64,000 bases of DNA from Papilionanthe hookeriana x Papilionanthe teres (lineage: Eukaryota; Streptophyta; Magnoliopsida; Asparagales; Orchidaceae): the NCBI GenBank assembly GCA_022702705.1, contig CM040425.1, positions 9,502,001-9,566,000 of the forward strand, in the 5' to 3' direction. Positions 44,901-53,988 of this stretch are shown here, piece by piece. The translations under genes and the position numbers were made by a program. A model generated the notes under the pieces. It was not told the DNA's origin. It made no database searches and saw only the letters and a list, made by a program, of their open reading frames with translations. Within the stretch, counting starts at the first letter, position 1, and every line of letters starts with the position of its first letter.

Positions 44901-47018
44901 GTATTGGCGTTGACCGAAGAGATCAACAAAACCAACACAGGTGTCTAAGTGTCACACTTAGAACTAAGCATAGAAAATTTTTCCGCTAGGGAGTATCAAG
45001 TAAATCTCCAAGACTGAAGATTCCACAACTCTCGCTGGGGAAAGAGGAGCTGAATTTCAAATCACAAGATTTCAAGAGATTGGATTTTAGATTTGTTTCA
45101 TTTTTTTAATTCAAGTTTTAATGTTGAGTTTAACTCTTGACTTAATCATATTTTTTATTTAAATTAAAGTTTGATTTAAGATTGATTTTAGGATTGATTC
45201 CGAGGAAATTATGGATTTAAAATGAGAATTGGAACCTAGTTACTAACCTCGGGATTCAGAAAGAGAACTGGAATATAGGCTCCAGCCTCAAGATTTGAAG
45301 AGAGAACTAGAATTTAGACTCTAGCCTCAAGAAGAGAGCTGGAATTTAGGTACCAGACTCGGGAAAGAGTCGGAATTTAGGTACCGACCTCGAAAAGGAT
45401 GAGAATCAGAATTTAGGTACTGATCTCGAAAAGGATGAGAATCAGAATTTAGGTACGGATATCGAAAAGAGAACTGGAATTTTGGTACCAGTCACGGGAG
45501 AGACTCGAAATTTAGGTACCGATATCGAAAAGGATGACAATCAGAATTTAGGTACTGATCTCGAAAAGAGAACTGGAATTTAGGTACCAGTCTCGGGAGA
45601 GAGTCGAAATTTAGGTGTCGACCTCGAAAAGGATGACAATCAGAATTTAGGTACTGATCTCGAAAAGAGAACTGGAATTTAGGTACTAGTCTCAAGAGAG
45701 AGTCGGAATTTTGGTGCCGACCTTGAAAAGGATGAGAATCAGAATTTAGGTACTGATCTCGAAAAGAGAACTGGAATTTAGGTACCAGTCTCGGAAGAGA
45801 GTCAGAATTTAGGTACCGACCTCGAAAAGGATGAGAATCAGAATTTAGGTACTGATCTCAAAAAGAGAACTGAAATTTTGGTACCACTCTTGGTAGAGAG
45901 TCTGAATTTATGTACCGACTTCAAAAAGGATGAGAATCAGAATTTAGGTACTGATCTCGAAAAGAGAACTGGAATTTAGGTACCAGTCTCGGAAGAGAGT
46001 CAAAATTTAGGTACCGACCTCGAAAGGAGAGAACTAGAATTTAGGTACCAGTCTCGGGAGAGAGTCAGAATTTAGGTATGGACCTCAAAATGGATGAGAA
46101 TCAAAATTTAGGTACTGATCTCGAAAAGAGAACTGGAATTTAGGTACTAGTCTCGGAAGAGAGTCGGAATTTAGGTACCGACCTCAAAAGGGAGAGAACT
46201 GGAATTTAGGTACCCGTCTCGGGAGAGAGTCGAAATTTAGGTACCGACCTCGAAAATGATTAGAATCTGATTTTAGGTACTGATCTCGAAAAGAGAACTG
46301 GAATTTAGGTACCAGTCTCGGAAGAGAGTCGGAATTTAGGTGCCGACCTCAAAAAGGATGAGAATCAAAATTTAGGTACTGATCTCGAAATGAGGACTGA
46401 AATTTAGGTACCAGCCTCAAAAATTGACGATTGATTTGTGAAGATTTCGATGTTTAGAAGGGTAGTGGAAGAATGGAATGGGACATGAAAGTGTTTCACA
46501 TCCCGAAAGATTTAATCAAAGGTTGATTTTGGTGAAGGATGTAAATCCATGCCATCAGAACCAAACCGAGAATCTCGTGGTTCTGTGTCAGAAGACTCAG
46601 TGACCTTCTCAAAAGAGGGAAGAAATCGCAGTGAAACAAAAGGGCTTCAGAACGACGAAAAAGTTTAGAAGTTTGAAGTTGAAGTTTGAGTCTTTCGTGG
46701 GGAAGAATCAACTTGAAAAAGGGTTCAAAGGAGTTTCAGTTGGATTTCAATTTGAAGAAGAATTGAAAGATTTGAAGCGACGGATTCAGATTGGAATTCA
46801 GCTTAAGATTTAGATTTGTTTCGTTTGGTTTAGTGATTCGATTTCACTTTTGCTTAATTAGAGTTCAAGTTAATTTGAAGTTTGTCTTGGTATTCAGATT
46901 TTTAAAAGAGTTTTCATTTATTTTCAAATTGTTCTTCATTCAAAGCTCATTCAACTTAGTGGCATTTCTCAGTCAAATTTGCATACAAGAAGTGAAGGTA
47001 AAACACGACATGGTCTTT
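41929..47018 (-). other. Tat-2 3' noncoding region
   Basis: 5.1 kb with no open frame of note. 42040-42900 has mixed composition. 43000-44340 is strongly G+T-rich and C-poor on the plus strand, with recurrent TTGGG. 44350-45200 is ordinary. 45226-46418 is the 33-bp tandem array. 46430-47018 is featureless. Long 3' regions with tandem repeats are known in Tat/Ogre elements. Confidence 0.7.
45226..46418. repeat. Tandem array of about 36 hairpin monomers (33 bp)
   Basis: Each monomer has the layout GAGA, five stem bases, loop AATTTAGGTA, five complementary stem bases, CTC, then a short linker. Three stem types alternate in a roughly 98-bp higher-order unit: ACTGG/CCAGT, GTCGG/CCGAC and ATCAG/CTGAT. 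Rarer types such as GTCGA/TCGAC (45603) also pair. Edge monomers at 45226-45360 are more divergent, and the unit order breaks near 46020 and 46190. Confidence 0.92.
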
Positions 47019-48821
47019 TCAATTCGAATTTACTGAAAATACATCATACAGCATGATGATATTTTTCTTGAAAATTAAGCATCTCATACAATCCTTATAA
47101 ATCCAAAAATGGATTGCGTAAGATTCTTGCAGGTTTTTCCCAAAAGCATTTGTCAAAATCCATGTCTGAATAGTGTGACACATGGGGAATAACATCACCT
47201 TCCAAGCCATCCTTGGCAGGAAATGTCGTTCGGATGTGCATCGGAGGTGTGCTATTTTCCACGTAGCTAATAGCTCGTAGGGCTGAAGGCTATCTAACTC
47301 TGGATCCGGCTGAAAGTAGAAAGGTATTTTGCTATCGTCCATCCTCCTGAAAGTGATGGAGATCCGCTGAAATGGTATGCCCGGGATGCAGTGCTTTTCT
47401 ATGTCTGCTCCATTTCCTTTTAACACCCCTACCGGTAAAGGTATCTCCACTAGCCCTTGGAACTCTCCGGGGCCTGCTATCGGGAGGTTTGATCCGAAGA
47501 TGATGTTGCAATGGTTCATGAAATACACTGTGCAGAAGGGTCTGACAAAGTCATGACGATCTATGTATGGCGGTATAAAATCACCTTCTTTATAAATGTT
47601 TATGATGCAGCTGTTGGGTATGTAATCTGTAGGTAGCACCCTCCATGTCACCATCCTCTTTACCATCTTCTTGATGATTCCTAGCATCGGATCCACCTCA
47701 CTGCGATGGAGTATCCCTGGTGGATTTCTTTTCCTGTCCTCAGCGAAGTTGTAACAACACCCGCACTGGATTGTGACTCTTCCCTTTCCTTTCATCCATC
47801 TCCAAGATTCTGAGTAGGTCTTCTCTCTTAAATGATCGGCTCGGCCCATTTTCTAAAGCTTTAGGACATAGTCCACAATCTACTGCTGCTCGTAGTCTGA
47901 AAATACATCCGTATGTAGCTCAAGGCCCTCCATGATATTGATCTTCTCACATCGAATTCTTTTGAAATATTTGAAGGTCTTCTTTTTAACTTTCTGCAAT
48001 TTCTCCAGCGTGTATTTTGGAATTATCTGAAATCATCGGGGTCTAGTAACGTACTGTGGGATGTATGGTTCAACCCCAGCACACTCTCCTATGTGTTTAA
48101 CCTCCTCAAGGATAGTCTCTGTCAAGAGATCCTCCGGGGTTACTTTTACAACGATGCTCATAAGAACTGGTGAATCTATCTGGCATCGTGGCGCTGATTT
48201 TGTTTCTGATCTCTTTGGAATTTCTTCCAACTTCTCTATTGTCTTTGGAGTCTATTTCCTCTTTTCTGGCTCCTGCCGAACCGGCTTCTTAGAACTGCTT
48301 GCACTAACGGTAGCAACTGTCTCCTTATGTTGGTCCACCGCTAGCTTGCTCATCATCCTATGAATGCAGTGGTTCTTGTTTCTTCGCTGTGTAGGAGTGA
48401 GAGTAGCTCTCCTTATTCCTTGAACCTCTGTGGGCACGACACTGACAAGCCTACCTTCTGCTGTAGTAACCATAGACTTAACTTTCTTGTCCTCTCCTGT
48501 TACATGAGCTGTGTTCACTTTCCTTTTCCTGTCGGTAGACTACTGACTTGAGCCACCCAATTTTACCACTGTCTGACTATGAAACTCATCCCGATCAATC
48601 GGGGTCCAATCGGCCACCTCGTATTGTAAGCCGGCCGGTGTGAAATCAGAGTCGATCTCAATCACGGCCTCATCCTTCATCTTCTTCTCATTGAGTGCTA
48701 GACTCACATCATTCTTGAAGTTTAGAACCAACTGCCCGTTCGATATTTCCCTGCGAAAGACAAGGAAAGGATCAGGGGCTGTACTAAGAACGAGAACAAT
48801 AAGAAAGAAAAATCCCTTCAT
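47019..48821 (-). pseudogene. ORF with ALKBH9/ALKBH10-type 2OG-Fe(II) oxygenase domain in Tat-2
   Basis: One reading frame of about 600 codons interrupted by five stops (at 48537, 48249, 48030, 47880 and 47853). The first 270 codons are low-complexity or basic and include GQLVLNFKND and LTPTQRRN; I do not recognise a known domain. The rest, from 47933, matches the catalytic domain of plant ALKBH9/10 RNA m6A demethylases: GLELHTDVFS, WMKGKGRVTIQ-GCCYN, NPPGIL, CIINIYKEGDFIPP, HDFVRPFCTVYF, NIIFGSNL, GPGEF, IPLPVG, GNGAD, KHC and QRISITFRRMD. The distal Fe-ligand His (47391-47393) and the 2OG-binding Arg (47364-47366) are kept. The first Fe ligand of HxD is Tyr (47565-47567), a C-to-T change, and three codons before GNGAD are deleted. 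It is sense-oriented and lies between integrase and the 3' region. It probably acted on element RNA when intact. This copy is dead. Confidence 0.85.
48751..48774 (-). other. Candidate 3' splice site before the AlkB ORF body
   Basis: On the minus strand, TGATCCTTTCCTTGTCTTTCGCAG, written here in two parts as TGATCCTTTCC and TTGTCTTTCGCAG, is followed by GG. A pyrimidine tract and CAG/G fit a plant acceptor 24 codons after the ORF's first ATG. The ORF may be made from a spliced mRNA; no donor is identified. Confidence 0.35.
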
Positions 48822-48999
48822 TAATGAAACAGATTTATTACTTTATTTCGTTTGAGTTTTGATAATATAGGCAAAGGTAAGGGACAAACGAAAATGAAAT
48901 TGATTTAGAAGGAAAGGTCAGAATTTCATTATTATGATGGTTTCTTTCACATATTTTATTTTTTATCACAAAAATTTTGTTCATCATTATCATTATATT

Positions 49000-50348
49000 T
49001 AAATTTTTGCTTTGGACCCATTCACATGTAATCACTTTGCCCGTGCTCCTAGAGGTGGGACCCCATCGTTCGGAACATTCGGTTACGTAATACTTCTTCA
49101 AATATCGTCCATTTATTGGAAGCATAAATCATTCTCCATGACAATTCACAAGTTAGTAGGAACCTCTTGAGTAGACTGTCTCGACCACGAACGGACCCAC
49201 CTAAGTCGGTTCAAATTTACCTCCTATCTTGCGGTGTGCAAGAATAGGTCTCTTGAGGACTAGAACCAAATCACTGACTTTGAACGTCCTCGGGTGGACC
49301 AGTTTATCGTGGGCCTGGATCATTTTAGCTTGATACAATTGCAGATTCTGTTGTGGTGAAAGTCTTTTTCCTTCCATGTTTTCCAGTTCTTTTAGTCATA
49401 GTTTGACATTCTTTTCTGTAGTAATCTTGTTCGTGACTGCGATTTTGTGAAACGGAAGCTGAACCTCTAATGGTAAAACAGCCTCGGACCCGTACACTAG
49501 AGCGTACGGTGTAGACTGAGTAGGAGTTCTGAAAGTTGTTGTGTAAGCTCGTAAAGCTTATAACAACTTCTCGTACCAATTTCTCCTGTTATCGTCCAAA
49601 GTTTTCTTTAAGATTTGGACAAGAGTTTTATTAAAATCCTCGGCCAAGCCGTTTGCTCTTGGGTAGTAGATCATCAAATAGCGCCAGTCTATCCCGTGCC
49701 TTCTGATAAAATTATTGATCTTCATACTTCTGAATGCTGACCCGTTGTCTGAGATATGCACGGTACTCCGAAACGGCAAACAACTTGATTCTTGATGAAT
49801 TGTAACACGTGATGTGCTTTCACTTCCCTGAGTGGTACTGCTTTTGCCAATTTTGAAAAGTAATATGTCACTGCAAGAATGAAGCGATGTCCTCTTGAAG
49901 AAGGCGATTCTATCGGACACACAATATATGTGCCCCAACACTCAAATGTCCACGACGTGATTGTCAGATGGAGCACATTTGGAGGTTGGTGTAGAAGCAC
50001 TCCATGCACTTGGCACTGGTGACAACTCTTGGCAACTTTCATGCAGTCGGTCATCATCAAGGGCCAATAATACCCTAGTATTTTAATCTTCATTTTCATC
50101 TTTGGACCTAACTGATGAGCGCCACAAAGTCCTGAGTGCATTTCTTTAACAATTTCACGAGCCTTAGACCCACTCAGGCACCTTAGCCAAATCTGGTCGA
50201 AAGACCTTCTGTATAACGTATTGTTTATTAATGTGTATGACAGAGTTCTTTTCTTAATCTGATGGGCTACTGACTTATCGTCCGGTAGGTTTCCTATTTG
50301 CAGGTAGTCTATTAATGGCTGGCGCCAATCTTCTATAGTTTCAGCCAT
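49000..50348 (-). pseudogene. Tat-2 integrase
   Basis: Starts MAETIEDWRQPLIDYLQIGNL. The zinc-binding region is HSGLCGAHQ and CHQCQVHG. The core has WGTYIVCPI, where the usual WG-x-D has Tyr for the first catalytic Asp, and VTYYFSK, also Asp to Tyr. A frameshift near 49725-49760 precedes SDNGSAF (second Asp kept) and NGLAEDFNKTL (Glu). The domain ends at PINGRYLKKYY near 49100, typical for Tat integrases without a chromodomain. The last part (49125-49560) is frameshifted. Confidence 0.85.
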
Positions 50349-50366
50349 TGTTGCTACTGTTTCTTC

Positions 50367-50930
50367 TTATTTTTCTGATTGGTGTATTGCATCCATGTCG
50401 AGCTGTGATAGGACCTGTCTTCGCTGAACTGACATTTCAACTGACTCATCCTGTAAGCAGGAAAATTCTTTTTCAAGGTGGGCCAAAGTGTCTGCAAGGG
50501 CATTCTCTCTTCTGGGAATCTTGTAGATTGTTACATTCAGAATCTGTTCCAACAACTTCATGGCAAACTGAAAGTACTGCTCGAGTCTTGGTTTAAAATT
50601 CTTAACTGTCCTGCGACCTGCAGTATGATCAACTGAGAATCTCTGTAGATGTTGATGTCTATTATCCCCATCTGAATGGTTAACTCCAGTCTAGTTATAA
50701 GGGCTTCATATTCTGCTTCGTTGTTCGTACATAGTTCTGTTAAATGGTAGGAGTACCTTAACATTCCCCGCTCCGGTGTTGTAAATATTAATCTGATTCC
50801 TGCCTTACTGGGCACTTTCATTTGCAATTTTTTGTCTCGTTGTGCTGAGGATGCTCTGTCAAAGAACAATTCCCAACGTCAATCATCGAGGTCTTCTAGG
50901 CTCATTATCTGCTCATCTAGCAAATCATCG
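50367..50930 (-). pseudogene. Tat-2 second (archaeal-like) RNase H
   Basis: Two overlapping frames carry RASSAQRDKK, GIRLIFTTPERGMLRYSY, CTNNEAEYEALITRLELTIQMGI and INIYRDSQLIILQVAG. NEAEYEAL and DSQLI hold the Glu and Asp of the active site. A frameshift near 50560 leads to KLLEQILNVTIYKIPRRENALADTLAHL. An extra RNase H between the first RNase H and integrase is diagnostic of the Tat lineage. Confidence 0.8.
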
Positions 50931-51480
50931 TTGAGAGGCGATTCTACTGGCAAAGGGTGCGCTGTGAGGAAGTCTGCTAAGACTTGTCCCTTTACAGCAC
51001 AAAGAGGAATGAAAGTTATATCGAATTGCAATAATATCATAGACCACCTAGCAAGTCTGTCAGAAAGCGTCAGTCAGGTCATCAAGTATTGCAATGGATT
51101 AAACTTTGAAATAAGGTTAACCTTATGAGAAAGCATGTAGTGCCTAAGCTTTTGAGCTGCAAAGACCAGTGCTAAACAATGCTTCTCAATCGAAGGATAC
51201 TTTACTTCCATCGAAATTAGACGACGACTTAAGTAGTATAGAGTGTTTTCTTTACCCTCGTCAATGACCTAGGCTAGCAGGGCTCCGAGGGAGTCATCTA
51301 ATGCTGCGATATAAAGTATCAACGGTCGACCCGAGACTGGGGCTGCTAAGACAGGAGGTGTCATTAAATATCATTTGATGTCATTGAAGGCATGTTGACA
51401 TTTGGAGTCCCAAGTAAACTTGGCATCCTTCTTTACCAAAGCAGAAAAGGCTGACACCTTCCTGACAAATTCGAAATAAA
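50931..51480 (-). pseudogene. Tat-2 first RNase H (degenerate)
   Basis: No long frame is left. In pieces one reads KHCLALVFAAQKLRHYMLS near 51130-51180, FNPLQYLMT near 51090, LARWSMILLQFDITFIPLCAVKGQVLADFL near 51000, and LDDSLGALLA near 51280. The order matches the usual Tat RNase H plus tether. Confidence 0.6.
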
Positions 51481-51504
51481 GCGTCGAAGATATGCCAACT
51501 TCCC

Positions 51505-52601
51505 TTAAAAGGATCGTAATTGTCTTAAGGTTTTGGGAGGTGGAATCTCTAAGATAGCTTTAATCTTTTCTAGATCGATTTCAATTCCGTGATGTCGGAC
51601 AATAAATCCTAAGAATTTCTCAGAGGTGATGCCGAAGGCATATTTCAGGGGATTCATCTTAAGGTTAAATTGTCTTAATCGCTCGAAAATAGTTCTCAAA
51701 TCATACAGGTGATCTTCTTTCAGTTTGCTTTTGATGACCACATCATCCACGTAGAACTCGACTTAGTTGTGAATGAGATGATAAAAAATTCTCGTCATTG
51801 CTCTTTGGTAAGTTGCTCCTGCATTCTTGAATCCGAAAGGCATTACTATGTAGAAGTATACTCCGATTGGCGTTCTGAAGGCTATGAGCTTTTCATCTTC
51901 CGGTGCCATCTGGTTGTATCCTGACGATCCATCCATGAAAGATAAGACTTCGTGTATTAAAGCAATGTCCATCATCAATTCTGGAATTGGTAGCAGAAAT
52001 TCCTCCTTTGGGCATGCTTTATTCAAATCTCTGAAATCCACACAGATTCTTATCTGATCGTTCTTCTTTCTGACTGGTACCACATTGTCTAACCAAGTTG
52101 GATATTATTCTTCACGGATAAATTTAGCATCGATAAGCTTCTTGACTTCAGCTATTACTTGTTGTTCAATCTCTAGACGCATTCTTCTTGGAGCTTGTCT
52201 GATGGAACGATAGCGTGATCCACTCCTAGCTTGTAAACTGTGACCCCTGGAGCTAATCCTAGCATTTCATCATAACTACAACCTCCTTTGGGCATGCTTT
52301 ATTCAAATCTCTGAAATCCACACAGATTCTTATCTGATCGTTCTTCTTTCTGACTGGTACCACATTGTCTAACCAAGTTGGATATTATTCTTCACGGATA
52401 AATTTAGCATCGATAAGCTTCTTGACTTCAGCTATTACTTGTTGTTCAATCTCTAGACGCATTCTTCTTGGAGCTTGTCTGATGGAACGATAGCGTGATC
52501 CACTCCTAGCTTGTAAACTGTGACCCCTGGAGCTAATCCTAGCATTTCATCATAACTACAAGCAAAACATCCTAGCATTTCATCATAACTACAAGCAAAA
52601 C
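51505..52601 (-). pseudogene. Tat-2 reverse transcriptase
   Basis: The N-terminal part is disrupted by the 280-bp duplication. Downstream are MVPVRKKNDQIRICVDFRDLNKAC, ELMMDIALIHEVLSFMDGSSGYNQM, AFRTPIGVYFYIVMPFGFKNAGATYQRAM and, after a stop, VEFYVDDVV near 51750 with both catalytic Asp residues, then FERLRQFNLKMNPLKYAFG and IPPPKTLRQLRSF at 51505. It contains the MPFG segment missing from Tat-1. Confidence 0.85.
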
Positions 52602-52602
52602 A
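52002..52602. repeat. 280-bp tandem duplication plus a 33-bp one in RT
   Basis: 52002-52281 and 52282-52561 appear identical base for base. At the right edge a 33-bp unit (52537-52569 and 52570-52602) is repeated in turn. Against the surrounding decay, identity means a very recent event or an assembly artefact. Confidence 0.9.
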
Positions 52603-52611
52603 GTCTTTCAA

Positions 52612-53344
52612 TTATATTAGTAGCTTGATCATGTTCTCGGAGTTTTCTTTATTGAGTAAGGAGCTAACAAAGGTCGGCCTAGGATCTTCACTAGTACCTA
52701 AGTTAATTTCCATTAACTCGTCTATCGTAGATTTAATCTCTTCGTCAAATTCTGGAAGAGCGACTTCGATTGGTAGATCCTCAAGATCATATGAAGCTTC
52801 CAGGCAGTCTTCATCAGACTTGTAAGTGACAACCAAGCAAAATTCTGAATCGTCTGCTGGTGCTACTGTGTCGAATCTGAGACTATGTTTTGAATTGGGC
52901 GGTCGACCGATATTATTCCGTAATTTTTCAATGCATTGTGATTGACCTTTTGACCATTGCTTAGGCACCTTTGATTTATTTTCATCGCTTCTTTCTTGAT
53001 TTCTTCTTCTTCAGAACTATTCTCCCAATCAACATCGATGACCGGTTTCTTATGTTCAACTGTTATACTGTTTCTTCCTCAACCTCATCCCCGGCCTCGA
53101 CCTCGGGTGCGAGTTCTAGAGAAAACATCACCATCTCACCGTAAGAGAGTGGTGAGTAACTGTTGAACAAGAATTTCAGGCTCTTCATCGTCTCGAACTT
53201 CTTTTGCTCTGTTTGATATGACATTTCTGGAAAAGATTGTTTTCTTCGGAGGCTCGTAATCAGAAGGATCTTCGTGGATTCCAATCTCGTGTACAGAGAA
53301 TGGTTGTAAGTCACGTTTAATACACTGCTCTTATCCTCCTTCAT
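52612..53344 (-). pseudogene. Tat-2 protease-RT linker
   Basis: Acidic linker with SEFCLVVTYKSDED, EEIKSTIDELMEINLGTSEDPRPTFVSSLL (52640-52740, conserved in Tat-1) and KKQSFPEMSYQTEQKKFETMKSL-like sequence near 53200. No enzymatic motif. Stops are scattered between 52970 and 53070. Confidence 0.6.
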
Positions 53345-53399
53345 AATACTTTATGCACTGGTGCAGAGACGATGGTACCGTCCAGTTTTCATGGATCCA

Positions 53400-53988
53400 C
53401 GGCTGACCCAGTAAAGCATTGAACGATGTCTCAGAATCAATTATATGAAACTTGAGGTTGTTCGTGCCAAATCACCGATTCTCATTGATAGTGTTATCGA
53501 TCCAAGATCCCTTTCTCTTTTCTGCTTGAAGCCTCTCACTAACATTTTGTCTGCTTCAAGATCGCGGGAATCGATTTCCAAGTATGCTAACTTCAAAGAT
53601 TCATTATGTTGATCGATGCTCCCAGATCAACTAACACTCTGGAGAGGGTGAACTTTCTGATGCTGACAGAAATGTACAACAGTCGAGTGTGATCGGCTGT
53701 TCCAAGTAGAAGATCATTGTCCGTAAAAGTAACACCGCCCTCTTCATTCAACAAGCAAACCTTGTCTAGGTAATTATCGGCCATTTGAGCTAAACAAACT
53801 TCTGTATCAAGTAAGGCCTTGACTAGAGTTTCCCTCATCTCCTTTGACAGGATCAAAGCGTCGTAGATGCTCAGTTTTGTTGGTAGATTCCTAAGATGGC
53901 CTAGCACGTTATAGTCTACTTTATTACCAGGTTCTTGAACTTCTTCTTGAATGGGAATTCCTCTGCTTGAATAACTCTTCCTGAGCAA
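53400..53988 (-). pseudogene. Tat-2 aspartic protease
   Basis: KVDYNVLGHLRNLPTKLSIYDALILSKEMRETLVKALLD leads to the active site VLVDLGASINIMNL near 53620, with Asp and Gly-Ala-Ser intact. Past the stop at 53593, FLRGFKQ-like and LGRPWIHENWTVPSSLHQC (53350-53410) are seen in shifted frames. Matches Tat-1 17156-17560. Confidence 0.8.

Noticed and set aside
45492..45695. Minus-strand ORF with internal protein repeats
   Set aside because: It lies wholly inside the 33-bp tandem array; the repeats in the translation are those of the DNA, and the hairpin reading explains the array better.
45226..46418. CRISPR-like array
   Set aside because: The units are contiguous 33-bp monomers with no unique spacers, in a eukaryotic retrotransposon 3' region.
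48061..48363. Plus-strand ORF opposite the AlkB ORF (100 codons)
   Set aside because: Shadow frame of the minus-strand ORF; no recognisable motif.
47019..48821. AlkB ORF as an intact host ALKBH gene
   Set aside because: It sits inside Tat-2 between integrase and the 3' region in sense, has five stops, lacks introns and has a non-ALKBH N-terminus.
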